Shown piece after piece: positions 42,011 through 50,055 of a stretch of 51,124 nucleotides of DNA. The notes beneath the pieces are model-generated. The model ran no database searches. It was not told the origin of the DNA and saw only the letters and a list, made by a program, of their open reading frames with translations. The translations under genes and the position numbers were made by a program. Each line of letters begins with the position of its first letter. Position 1 is the stretch's first letter. The stretch is from DATFPQ01 sp035264765 (GTDB taxonomy: Bacteria; Actinomycetota; Actinomycetes; Actinomycetales; Angustibacteraceae): assembly GCA_035264765.1 (NCBI GenBank), contig DATFPQ010000058.1:1-51124 (forward strand), read 5' to 3'.

Positions 42011-42999
42011 CCGCACCGGCCGCCTCAGGTCCGCCGCCGACGTCGGTCCCGGTCGCGACGTCGGCGCGCGCGGGTAGCCGGCGCGCCCGGGGCTGGGGCG
42101 GTGCGGGACGGGGCCAGCGGGAGGGCCGGTGGGCCCTGGCCTTCCTCTCGCCGTGGGTCATCGGGTTCGTCGTCTTCACCGCCGGCCCGATGGTGGCCAG
42201 CCTGGTGCTGTCCTTCACCGACTACGACCTGGTCAACTCACCCCGGCTGGTCGGCACGCAGAACTACCACGACCTGGTGAGCGACCCTCGGCTGCTCACC
42301 TCGATGCGGAACACGGTGATCTACACCGTGCTGCACGTGCCGCTCGCGATGCTGCTCGCCCTGGGCCTGGCTCTGGTGCTGAACCGGCTGGCGCGCGGGC
42401 AGGGGTTCTTCCGGACGCTGGTCTACCTGCCGGTCATGACGCCCCCGGTGGCGATCGGCGCCATGTTCCTGCTGCTGCTCAACGGGCGCAGCGGCCTGGT
42501 GAACGAGGTGCTGTCCTGGGTCGGCATCACCGGCCCGGCCTGGACGACCGACCCCGCCTGGATCAAGCCGGGGCTGGTCCTGATGAGCCTGTGGACGATC
42601 GGTGGCACCGCGGTCATCTACCTGGCCGCGCTCAAGGACGTCCCGGTGCAGCTGCACGAGGCCGCCACGCTGGACGGCGCCAACGCCTGGCAGCGGTTCC
42701 GCAACGTCACGCTGCCGATGATCAGCGGCACGATCTACTTCACGCTCATCGTCAACACGATCGCCTCGCTGCAGACGTTCAGCGAGGTCTACACCATGTA
42801 CTTCGGTAATGCGGCCACGGCATCGTCGTCCGGCGACGCGGCACTGATGTACGCGGTCTACCTGTTCCAGCAGGCGTTCCAGTTCCTGCACATGGGCTAC
42901 GCCTCCGCGATGGCGTGGCTGCTCTTCCTGATCATCCTGCTCATCACGGTGGTGCAGGTGCGCGTCGCCCGGCGGCGCGTGTACTACGAGGGAGGCTGA
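42007..42999 (+). CDS. Sugar ABC transporter permease (MalF type)
   Basis: This 330-residue membrane protein has about six segments after a 35-residue basic, Gly-rich cytoplasmic start. The coupling EAA loop that contacts the ATPase reads EAATLDGANAWQRFRNVTLPMI. It is the first of two permease subunits of a carbohydrate uptake family-1 importer. GTG 42007 overlaps the lipoprotein stop by 4 nt. The second permease starts 1 nt after its stop. No ATPase gene is present, so a shared MsiK-type ATPase encoded elsewhere is likely. Confidence 0.94.
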   Translation: MTAPAASGPPPTSVPVATSARAGSRRARGWGGAGRGQREGRWALAFLSPWVIGFVVFTAGPMVASLVLSFTDYDLVNSPRLVGTQNYHDLVSDPRLLTSMRNTVIYTVLHVPLAMLLALGLALVLNRLARGQGFFRTLVYLPVMTPPVAIGAMFLLLLNGRSGLVNEVLSWVGITGPAWTTDPAWIKPGLVLMSLWTIGGTAVIYLAALKDVPVQLHEAATLDGANAWQRFRNVTLPMISGTIYFTLIVNTIASLQTFSEVYTMYFGNAATASSSGDAALMYAVYLFQQAFQFLHMGYASAMAWLLFLIILLITVVQVRVARRRVYYEGG

Positions 43000-43000
43000 G

Positions 43001-43927
43001 ATGGCGACGTCCGTGGGTGGCTCCGCCGGTGCCACCGCCCCCGCCGTCCCGGTGCACCGGAACCCGCCGTCCCGGCCGGGCATGTCGCAGCGGCAGCATC
43101 AGCTGCTGACCCGAGGCCTGTGGTCGCTGTCGATCCTCGGCGCGAGCCTGCTCCTGCTGTACCCGTTCGTCTGGCTGGTGAGCGCCTCGCTGAAGCCGCG
43201 CTCACAGGTCTTCGACAACTCGCTGGTGCCCAACCCGTTCGCGCCGGAGAACTACGTCACCGTGTGGAAGGCGGCGCCGCTGGTCACCTGGATGGTCAAC
43301 AGCGTCGTGGTGGGGCTGGTGGCCGCGATCGCGGTCACGGTGAGCAGCGCAGTGGTCGCCTTCGGGTTCGCCTACTTCCGGTTCCGCTGGCGCGGCCCGA
43401 TGTTCGCGCTGGTGCTCGGGACGATGATGCTGCCCGGCGCGGTGACGATGGTGCCGACGTACCTCATCTGGGACCGGCTCGGCCTGGCCAGCACTCAGGT
43501 GCCGCTGTGGGCGGGCAACCTGTTCGGCTCGGCGTTCTACATCTTCCTGCTGCGGCAGTTCTTCCTCACCCTGCCGCGCGACCTGTTCGAGGCGGCCCTG
43601 ATCGACGGCGCCAGCTACCCCCGGCTGTTCCGCTCGATCGCGCTGCCGCTGGCCAAGCCGGCCCTGGTCATCGTCTTCGTCTTCGAGCTGCGGGCCAGCT
43701 GGACCGACCTGGTGAAGCCGCTGATCTACCTGCGTGACCCGGCCCTCTACACGATCCCGCGCGGGTTGAAGGCGGTCATCGACCAGTTCGGCAAGGGCGG
43801 CGAGAGCCAGTGGGAGATCGTCCTGGCCGCGAGCGTCCTCACCACGCTGCCGATGATCGTGCTCTTCTTCCTGGGGCAGCGGCACTTCGTCGAGGGAATC
43901 GCCACGACCGGCCGCGGCGGCGCCTGA
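43001..43927 (+). CDS. Sugar ABC transporter permease (MalG type)
   Basis: This 308-residue second permease subunit has six membrane segments and the EAA loop EAALIDGASYPRLFRSIALPLAKPAL. The sequence LYPFVWLVSASLKPRSQVFDN near the start and the C-terminal GQRHFVEGIATTG are typical of MalG-type subunits. ATG 43001 has GGAGG about 6 nt upstream, inside the end of the first permease gene. It would form the channel with the MalF-type protein. The amylosucrase-type gene starts 103 nt downstream on the same strand. Confidence 0.94.
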   Translation: MATSVGGSAGATAPAVPVHRNPPSRPGMSQRQHQLLTRGLWSLSILGASLLLLYPFVWLVSASLKPRSQVFDNSLVPNPFAPENYVTVWKAAPLVTWMVNSVVVGLVAAIAVTVSSAVVAFGFAYFRFRWRGPMFALVLGTMMLPGAVTMVPTYLIWDRLGLASTQVPLWAGNLFGSAFYIFLLRQFFLTLPRDLFEAALIDGASYPRLFRSIALPLAKPALVIVFVFELRASWTDLVKPLIYLRDPALYTIPRGLKAVIDQFGKGGESQWEIVLAASVLTTLPMIVLFFLGQRHFVEGIATTGRGGA

Positions 43928-44030
43928 GCGTCCGCAGGCTCTTCGCCGAGCTCACAACGGCCACCGGCCGCAGCCGCTGCCGGCGCGCCGATAGCGTGTG
44001 CTGGCTCGCACCACGTCGGAAGGGGCCCGC

Positions 44031-45965
44031 ATGCCGCTCGCACCGCAGTCGGCGCACGACCTGGCGAACGATGTCCTGAAGGGGCTGCCGAACCACCGTC
44101 GGGACACGTTCGGGCTGCGGCTGGACCGGTGGTGGGACGACCTCGTCGCCGGCCTGCGCGGGGCGTACCGCCGCGGGGAGGCCGACGCGCTGGCGCTCCG
44201 GCTGGTCCGGCTGGCGGCCGACGGCTTCGCCGCGCGGGACGAGGACCTGTCCCGCCTGGACGAGGCGCGGACGCTGCGACCGGACTGGTTCCAGTCGCCC
44301 AGCATGGTGGGCTACGCCGCGTACGCCGACCGCTTCGCCGGTGACCTCAAGGGCGTCCGCGAACAGATCCCGTACCTGCGCGAGCTCGGGGTCACGTACC
44401 TGCACCTGATGCCGCTGCTGCAGCCGCGAGAGGGCGACAGCGACGGCGGCTACGCGGTGGCCGACTACCGCCGGGTGCGTCCGGACCTCGGGACCCTGGA
44501 CGACCTGCGCGCCCTCGCCGCCGACCTGCGCGCCGCGGGCATCAGCCTGGTGCTCGACCTCGTCCTCAACCACGTCGCGCGCGAGCACGAGTGGGCGGTC
44601 GCGGCGCGGGCCGGAGACCTGCGCTACCGCAGGTACTTCCGGATCTTTCCAGATCGCAAGCTTCCGGACGCCTACGAGCGCACGCTGCCGGAGGTCTTCC
44701 CGGACTTCGCGCCGGGCAGCTTCACCTGGGACGACGACCTGCAGGGCTGGGTGTGGACGACCTTCAACTCCTGGCAGTGGGACGTCGACTGGTCCAACCA
44801 CGAGGTGTTCGTCGAGTACGCCGACATCGTGCTGTTCCTCGCCAACGCCGGCGTCGAGGTGGTGCGCCTGGACGCGATCGCGTTCTTGTGGAAGCGGATG
44901 GGTACCACCTGCCAGAACGAGCCGGAGGTCCACGCGCTGACCCAGGCCCTGCGCGCCGTCGTGCGGATCGCCTGCCCCGCGGTGGCCTTCAAGGCCGAGG
45001 CGATCGTGGGACCGGCGGACCTCGTGCACTACCTGGGCCACGGCCGGCACCACGGCAGGGTCAGCGACCTCGCGTACCACAACAGCTTGATGGTGCAGAT
45101 CTGGTCCATGCTCGCCGCGGGGGAGGTCTCACTCGCCGTCCAGGCACTGCGCAGCCTGCCACCGGTGCCGACCGCCACCGCCTGGGTCACCTACCTGCGC
45201 TGCCACGACGACATCGGCTGGGCCATCGACGACGCCGACGCGGCGGCCGTGGGGCTGTCAGGCCACGGCCACCGGGCTTTCTTGTCCGACTACTACGCCG
45301 GGCTGTTTCCGGGGTCGCCCGCCAGGGGCCTGGTGTTCCAGCACAACGAGGCGACCGGCGACCGGCGGATCAGCGGCACGGCCGCCAGCCTCGTCGGCAT
45401 CGAGGCGGCGCTGGACGAGGGGAACGCCGGGGCACTCGGGCTCGCCGTGGACCGGCTGCTTCTGGCGCACGCCATCGTGCTCGGATGGGGCGGCGTCCCG
45501 GTGCTGTGGATGGGCGACGAGCTGGCCCTCCCCAACGACCCGGGCTGGGCCGCCGAGGAGGGGCACGGCGACGACAACCGCTGGGCGCACCGTCCCCGGA
45601 TGCCGTGGGCCGCGGCCGACCTGCGGCACGACCCGTCGACCGTGCAGGGTCGGGTGTTCGAGGGGCTGCAGCGGCTGGTTCGCGTCCGCGCCGGGCTGCC
45701 GCACCTGCACGCCTCGGTGGCGGCGGAGGTTCTGCACCCGACGGACCCGGGCGTGCTTCCGGTGCTGCGCGAGCACCCCGAGGGACCCCTGCTGGGTCTG
45801 TACAACGTCACCGCCACCTGGCGGCACTGGCCGTCGTCGCGGCTGCGCGAGCTGGGGCTGGAGGGAGCCCTGGACGCGCTGACCGGCGAGCCCGTGCCGC
45901 TCGGCGGTGACGGCGACGTCTGGCTGCCGCCGTACGGCGCGTGCTGGCTGGTGCAGGCCGGCTGA
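44031..45965 (+). CDS. Amylosucrase-type GH13 enzyme
   Basis: This 644-residue protein has the N-terminal helical domain and (beta/alpha)8 barrel of GH13 subfamily 4. Catalytic residues are the nucleophile D281 (VVRLDAIAFLWK), acid/base E323 (FKAEAIVG) and the transition-state Asp in CHDDIGWAID (H392-D393). D138 (SDGGYAV) and R446 (GDRRISGTAA) match the pair that closes the sucrose pocket in amylosucrase, as I recall it. It would split sucrose and build or release glucosyl units; sucrose hydrolase is the main alternative. No signal peptide is present, so it acts on imported sugar. ATG 44031 has GGAAGG upstream. Confidence 0.88.
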   Translation: MPLAPQSAHDLANDVLKGLPNHRRDTFGLRLDRWWDDLVAGLRGAYRRGEADALALRLVRLAADGFAARDEDLSRLDEARTLRPDWFQSPSMVGYAAYADRFAGDLKGVREQIPYLRELGVTYLHLMPLLQPREGDSDGGYAVADYRRVRPDLGTLDDLRALAADLRAAGISLVLDLVLNHVAREHEWAVAARAGDLRYRRYFRIFPDRKLPDAYERTLPEVFPDFAPGSFTWDDDLQGWVWTTFNSWQWDVDWSNHEVFVEYADIVLFLANAGVEVVRLDAIAFLWKRMGTTCQNEPEVHALTQALRAVVRIACPAVAFKAEAIVGPADLVHYLGHGRHHGRVSDLAYHNSLMVQIWSMLAAGEVSLAVQALRSLPPVPTATAWVTYLRCHDDIGWAIDDADAAAVGLSGHGHRAFLSDYYAGLFPGSPARGLVFQHNEATGDRRISGTAASLVGIEAALDEGNAGALGLAVDRLLLAHAIVLGWGGVPVLWMGDELALPNDPGWAAEEGHGDDNRWAHRPRMPWAAADLRHDPSTVQGRVFEGLQRLVRVRAGLPHLHASVAAEVLHPTDPGVLPVLREHPEGPLLGLYNVTATWRHWPSSRLRELGLEGALDALTGEPVPLGGDGDVWLPPYGACWLVQAG

Positions 45966-46131
45966 CCGGGCCCGCTCGGCCCGCTTCTCGGCCCTGTCTC
46001 TCGGGCGGGCAGCGTGGGCCGCGGTCGAGCACCGGGCGTATCGTGGACGGCGCTGGCGCGGCCGCTCCCGCAGAGGCGGGAGTTGGATTGACGCCCGTTC
46101 CCCCAGAAGCGACCAGGGACTGCCGAAGTTC

Positions 46132-47238
46132 ATGACCACGACGCCTCCCGGCGACCGCACGCGGCCTGCCGCACCGGCCGACGCGGAGCCCGCCCGCCTC
46201 GACCTCGGGGTCGCGCAGGTGACCGGCAGCGCACTCGCCGCCGTGACCGCCGCGGTCGCCGCGTCCACCCTGGGAGTGGCCGGAACCATCCTGGGCGCCG
46301 GGGTCGGCGCGGTCGTGGCCACCGTCGGCTCGGCGGTCTACGCCCACTCCCTGCGCCGCGCGAGCGCGCGGGTCCGGGAGATGAGACTGCTGGAGCTGTC
46401 CGCGGCCGGGCTGCGCCGGCCCGGCGCGTCGGGCGGCTCGACGTCCGGCGGCTCGGCGTCCGGTGGTCCGGTGTCCGGTGGTCCGGCGTCGGGCGGCTCG
46501 GTGTCCGGCGGCTCGGCGTCCGGTGGCCCGGTGTCCGGCGGCTCGGTTCCCCAGCCGCCGACCGCTCCGCTGGAGGTGGAGCGTCCCGGCACGCAGGCCT
46601 CGGACCCACGCCCGACGCACCCGCAGGCGCTGAGACTGGGGTCACTGAGCACCGAGTCGCTGAACATGGATTCGGTGAGCACCGAGTCGCTGAGCACCGG
46701 CTCGGCGAGCACGGAGTCGGCGAGCACGGAGTCGCTGAGGACGCAGTCGCTGGGCACGGACCCGCAGGGCACCGAGCCGACCGAGCAGGACGGCGACGGC
46801 CGGTCGTGGCGGCGCAGCGCCATCATGATCGGTGGTGGCTTCGCCATCGCGTTGGCCGGGATCACCGCTGCCGAGGGAGTGCTCGGACACCCGCTGTCGA
46901 ACAGCGGCGAGTCGGGCACGAGCGTCGGTCGAGCCGTGACGGGTACCGGCGGCGGCAGCGAGCCCCGGAAGAGCACGCCGACGTCCTCGACCCCGACGTC
47001 CTCGACCCCGACGACCTCACCAGCGTCCCCGACGTCGTCGCTGACCTCTTCGCCGACGTCCTCGGTGCCGAGCGCGACAAGCACCAGCACGGCCCCGGCT
47101 CTGACGCCGTCGGCGACCGCCCCGGCCAGCTCGACGGGTCCCTTGGTGCAGCAGACGCCGTCGAGCCCCGCCGTCGGCACCACCGCGTCGTCGGAGGCCC
47201 CGGCGCCCAGGGCGACGTCGGCCCCGGCCAGCCCCTGA
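46132..47238 (+). CDS. Membrane protein with two pentapeptide minisatellite arrays
   Basis: This 368-residue protein is unknown to me. A hydrophobic Gly/Ala-rich hairpin (about 30-72; LGVAGTILGAGVGAVVATVG, glycine-zipper-like) is followed by a charged stretch. Residues 100-139 are eight SGG[S/P][T/A/V] units, and residues 171-210 are eight SxSTE-type units. A second membrane segment (about 229-252) is followed by a Pro/Ser/Thr-rich tail, again with a five-residue rhythm (STPTS). The tail resembles wall-spanning or glycosylated linkers of exported proteins. ATG 46132 has no strong ribosome site. It may be a cell-envelope protein with repeat-length variation. Confidence 0.7.
   Translation: MTTTPPGDRTRPAAPADAEPARLDLGVAQVTGSALAAVTAAVAASTLGVAGTILGAGVGAVVATVGSAVYAHSLRRASARVREMRLLELSAAGLRRPGASGGSTSGGSASGGPVSGGPASGGSVSGGSASGGPVSGGSVPQPPTAPLEVERPGTQASDPRPTHPQALRLGSLSTESLNMDSVSTESLSTGSASTESASTESLRTQSLGTDPQGTEPTEQDGDGRSWRRSAIMIGGGFAIALAGITAAEGVLGHPLSNSGESGTSVGRAVTGTGGGSEPRKSTPTSSTPTSSTPTTSPASPTSSLTSSPTSSVPSATSTSTAPALTPSATAPASSTGPLVQQTPSSPAVGTTASSEAPAPRATSAPASP
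46429..46548 (+). repeat. Eight-unit 15-bp minisatellite (SGG-x-x)
   Basis: The 120 bp encode eight in-frame five-residue units beginning Ser-Gly-Gly. Unit DNA is variations on TCCGGCGGCTCGGCG. Being a multiple of three, copy-number change would not shift the frame. Confidence 0.85.
46642..46761 (+). repeat. Eight-unit 15-bp minisatellite (S-x-S-T-E)
   Basis: This second 120-bp array encodes eight five-residue units (SLSTE, SLNMD, SVSTE, SLSTG, SASTE, SASTE, SLRTQ, SLGTD). It starts 93 bp after the first array in the same gene, and the units are more diverged. Confidence 0.8.
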
Positions 47239-47272
47239 CCGGCGTCCGACCCGATCAGGTCCGCGCGTCGGT

Positions 47273-47719
47273 CTAGCTGGCCGGCTCCGTGCGGCGCTCG
47301 GCCATGGCCGCGAGGCGGGCCAGCGTCTCGACGTTGCGGGCCTTGAGCACTGCCTCGGTAACCGGGTTGTGCGCCCAGCTGCCCGGCCCGCTGACCGGCT
47401 CCTCCGCCAGGGTGACCAGTGTGCCGCCGTCCTGCTCGGTCAGGCGCAGGTCGACGCGGGCCTCGCCCCATGGGCGACCCCGCGCGAGCAGCACCAGGTG
47501 GTGCGGCGGCTCGCAGAGCTCGACGCGGGTCTCGTCCTTGAGCAGCACCGGCCACGACCCGCTGGAGTGGTGGATCCGGGTGCCCACGGCCGGCCAGCCG
47601 GCCTCGACGGCGCGGACGTGGGAGGCACCGACGACCCACACCGGGTAGCGCCAGCCGTCCGAGAGGATGTCGAAGACCTCCTGCGGCGTGGCGAGGACAT
47701 GCTGCGTGACGACGGCCAT
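47273..47719 (-). CDS. SRPBCC (START-like) family protein
   Basis: This 148-residue protein has the pattern of polyketide-cyclase/START-like ligand-binding proteins: MAVVTQHVLATPQEVFDILSD at the start, WVVGASHVRAVEAGWPAVGTRI, a strand-rich middle, and a long C-terminal helix (NPVTEAVLKARNVETLARLAAMAERR). These proteins bind small hydrophobic ligands in a cavity; the role here is unknown. ATG 47719 has GAGGT close by, and TAGCGT lies 6 nt upstream, so it may be translated from a leaderless or near-leaderless message. It is convergent with the repeat-protein gene. Confidence 0.85.
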   Translation of the reverse strand: MAVVTQHVLATPQEVFDILSDGWRYPVWVVGASHVRAVEAGWPAVGTRIHHSSGSWPVLLKDETRVELCEPPHHLVLLARGRPWGEARVDLRLTEQDGGTLVTLAEEPVSGPGSWAHNPVTEAVLKARNVETLARLAAMAERRTEPAS

Positions 47720-47725
47720 GACCTC

Positions 47726-47731
47726 ACGCTA
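47726..47731 (-). promoter_or_regulatory. Candidate -10 box close to the SRPBCC start
   Basis: TAGCGT on the minus strand is 6 nt from the ATG at 47719. The same hexamer occurs 7 nt before the DUF6986 gene start at 2568. Confidence 0.35.
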
Positions 47732-47880
47732 GCGACAAGGCGCGGACCGTACCCGTCGGCGCGATCAGCGCGTGCCGTGCCCGCACGGGGGTAGACGGCG
47801 GCCACGCGGTTGTCGGGACGCCGTGCCGTCAGGGGCGGGACGGGCGGTCATACGCGGGCGGAGTGGGACGGGAGGCGCGG

Positions 47881-48774
47881 GTGGACGAGCGTGTCGGCGT
47901 GGTCATCATGACTCGGGACCGCTGCCAGGAGCTGATGCGGACCCTGGCGCACCTGCGCCGCCTGCCCGAGCGCCCGCCCGTGGTGGTGGTCGACAACGGG
48001 TCCTGCGACGGCACGGTCGAGGCGGTGCGGAGCCTGCACGGCTGGGTGCGGCTGGTGCCGCAGCCCCGTGACGTCGGGGCGGTCGCCCGGAACATCGGCG
48101 TCCGGCTGCTGAGCACGCCCTACGTGGCGTTCTGTGACGACGACACGTGGTGGGACCCGGGGTCGCTCACCGCGGCGGCCGATGCGCTGGACGCCTGCCC
48201 TGAGCTGGCCGTGGTGACCGGCCGGATCCTGGTCGAGCCCGGCGGGCGTGAGGACCCGATCGTCGTCGAGCTGCGTGAGTCGCCGGTGCAGGGGGCGCCG
48301 GGGTTACCGGGCCCCGCGCTGGCCTCGTTCCTCGCCGGGGCCTCGATGGTCCGCCGGGAGGCCTTCCTCGGCTGCGGCGGGTTCGAGCCGCGGCTGTGGC
48401 TGGGAGGCGAGGAGGAGCTGCTGGCGGCCGATCTCGCCGCGGCGGGATGGGAGCTGTGCTATCTGCCGGCGGCGACGGTGCACCACCACCCGTCGCCGCA
48501 CCGTGAGCCGACCCTGCGCCGGCGGGTGGGTGTGCGGAACACGCTCTGGTTCACCTGGCTCCGCCGGCCCGTCGCTGCCGCGCTGCGACGCACCGTCGTC
48601 GTGCTGCGCGGCGCGCCGCACGACCGGACCACCGCGCTGGCCTGCTGGGACGCCCTGCGGGGGCTGCCCTGGGTGGTGCGTTCGCGGCGAGTGCTGCCGC
48701 CACACGCGGAGCGGCGGTTCCTCGCCGTGGAGCACCAGCAGGCAACGTCGACGGCGCGTCGTTACGTCGGGTGA
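47881..48774 (+). CDS. Family 2 glycosyltransferase A
   Basis: This 297-residue GT-A fold enzyme has VGVVIMTRDRCQEL at the start, VVVVDNGSCDGTVEAV, and VAFCDDDTWWDPG carrying the metal-binding DxD-type motif. The acceptor side has WLGGEEELLAADLAAAGWELCYLPAATVHHHPS. It would transfer a sugar from a nucleotide donor to a surface glycan or small molecule. I chose GTG 47881 (GGGAGG 5 nt upstream) over 47863. It is convergent with a paralogue of exactly the same length. Its C-terminal part (WFTWLRRPVAAALRRTVVVL) may associate with the membrane. Confidence 0.9.
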   Translation: MDERVGVVIMTRDRCQELMRTLAHLRRLPERPPVVVVDNGSCDGTVEAVRSLHGWVRLVPQPRDVGAVARNIGVRLLSTPYVAFCDDDTWWDPGSLTAAADALDACPELAVVTGRILVEPGGREDPIVVELRESPVQGAPGLPGPALASFLAGASMVRREAFLGCGGFEPRLWLGGEEELLAADLAAAGWELCYLPAATVHHHPSPHREPTLRRRVGVRNTLWFTWLRRPVAAALRRTVVVLRGAPHDRTTALACWDALRGLPWVVRSRRVLPPHAERRFLAVEHQQATSTARRYVG

Positions 48775-48793
48775 CGCGCCTCTGCGGCTGGGC

Positions 48794-49687
48794 TCAGCCC
48801 GGGGACGGGGAGCCCACCGGGTGGTCCAGCTGGCCGACCACCTCCAGCAGCCGGGCCCGAGCCTCGACCGACGCAGCCACCGGCCGTCGGCGCCGCAGCG
48901 CCACGGGCGCGCGTCGCACCGCGTGGGCCAGGCCGACCCGTCCGGACCGGCCGGACCGCATGGCCTGCCGCGCGCGCGCCGCGACGACCGGCCAGGGGCG
49001 CCGCATCACGGCCGTGAGCAGCCAGTTCCTGGTGATCAGCGCCGCGCGGGTGTCGTCGTGGTCACGGGTCGAGGACGGGTGGTGGTGCGCCACGACCTCC
49101 GGCACGTAGCAGCTGACCCAGCCGTGCGCCGCGAGATCCAGGGCCAGCCGCTCCTCCTCGCCGGGAAATTTCACCACGTCGTCGAACCCGCCCGCCTGCA
49201 GGAAGGCCTCGCGGCGCACGACCGCGCCGCAGGCCATGAACCCGAGGATCTCCGGTCCCGGCCGCCCGACGTCCCACCCGAGGGGGGAGGCGGCCATCAT
49301 CGAGCACACCGGGTCGAGCCGTTCCTGCGGGCCGACGAGCACCGTCCCGGCGAGCAGGCCCAGCCGTGGGGAGGCGGCCAGGACCGCGGCGGCGCGGTCC
49401 AGTGCCCCGGGCGCCCACCACGAGTCGTCGTCCGCAAAGGCGACGTACGGGGTCCGGGCCAGCGCGACTCCGACGTTGCGGGCGGGCGCGCCGAGGTTGC
49501 GGCCCAGCGGGACGACGGTCAGGCCCGGCAGCCCCAGCCGCCGTAGCCGCTCGACGGTGCCGTCGTCCGAGCCGTTGTCGACCACCACGACCGGGCCACG
49601 GTGCCGTGGGACGCTGACCAGCAGGTCCGCCAGCCGGTTGCGCGTGATGACGACTGTCGTAACGGCGTCGGATGGGGTCTCGGGCAC
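48794..49687 (-). CDS. Family 2 glycosyltransferase B
   Basis: This 297-residue enzyme is a paralogue of glycosyltransferase A. Matching blocks are TTVVITRNRLADLL, VVVVDNGSDDGTVERL, VAFADDDSWWAPG (DxD-type), FPGEEERLALDLAAHGWVSCYVPEVVAHHHPS and ITRNWLLTAVMRRPW. GTG 49687 is chosen because a perfect AGGAGGT lies 7 nt upstream; the ATG at 49738 would add an unconserved leader. Only 19 bp separate its stop from that of glycosyltransferase A, so the pair is tail to tail. The carbamoyltransferase gene diverges from it. A joint role in a decorated glycan is plausible. Confidence 0.9.
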   Translation of the reverse strand: MPETPSDAVTTVVITRNRLADLLVSVPRHRGPVVVVDNGSDDGTVERLRRLGLPGLTVVPLGRNLGAPARNVGVALARTPYVAFADDDSWWAPGALDRAAAVLAASPRLGLLAGTVLVGPQERLDPVCSMMAASPLGWDVGRPGPEILGFMACGAVVRREAFLQAGGFDDVVKFPGEEERLALDLAAHGWVSCYVPEVVAHHHPSSTRDHDDTRAALITRNWLLTAVMRRPWPVVAARARQAMRSGRSGRVGLAHAVRRAPVALRRRRPVAASVEARARLLEVVGQLDHPVGSPSPG

Positions 49688-49847
49688 CTGGTCGACCTCC
49701 TGGATAAGCGGGTGGGCTGGATACCGCGTGACTGGCATGGTGCACCCTGCGCCGCCGCACCGTAGCGCCCGCCTGCTCCACCAGGACCGTCCACGACCGC
49801 GTGCGGACCGGCGTAACGGGAGCATTGCGGCGCAGGTGGAGCAACCG

Positions 49848-49875
49848 ATCCGTCTTTCCACAAGTAAAGATGGAT
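49848..49875. promoter_or_regulatory. AT-rich inverted repeat
   Basis: ATCCGTCTTT (49848-49857) and AAAGATGGAT (49866-49875) are complementary at 9 of 10 positions, and the tenth would be a G-U pair in RNA. The loop is 8 nt. Its low GC stands out in this genome. It lies about 160 bp upstream of glycosyltransferase B and 180 bp upstream of the carbamoyltransferase. Confidence 0.5.
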
Positions 49876-49956
49876 GCGCCGAAGGGGTTGCGCACCAAGG
49901 GGGTCAGCACGCAGGGTGTGACAAGCGCTTCTCCGGGGTAGTGAGAGGCCCGGACT

Positions 49957-50008
49957 GACCAGGGAGCCAGTGGCTCTCTGCCGACCAGGGAGCCGCTGGC
50001 TGCCTGCC
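49957..50008. repeat. Tandem 26-bp repeat made of two near-perfect palindromes
   Basis: Copies at 49957-49982 and 49983-50008 match at 22 of 26 positions. Each contains a 21-bp palindrome (49960-49980 and 49986-50006) with 9-bp arms, 8 of 9 complementary, around three central bases. Three of the four differences between copies fall in the central bases or in the right arm. The second copy ends 47 bp before the carbamoyltransferase start, a position suited to an operator pair. Confidence 0.7.
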
Positions 50009-50055
50009 GACTCCTGGGGTGAACCGCCCCGGGGCCGACGAGAGGAGCGGGCCGC

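Larger units (their letters stand above)
49688..50055. other. Divergent intergenic region before the carbamoyltransferase
   Basis: This 368-bp gap separates glycosyltransferase B (minus) from the carbamoyltransferase (plus). It has no convincing gene. It contains an AT-rich inverted repeat (49848-49875) and two tandem 26-bp repeats, each a 21-bp near-palindrome (49957-50008). Both are good candidates for protein-binding sites. I could not identify a clear -35/-10 pair. Confidence 0.6.

Noticed and set aside
49957..50008. Possible CRISPR-like repeat
   Set aside because: There are only two directly adjacent units, with no spacers and no cas genes.
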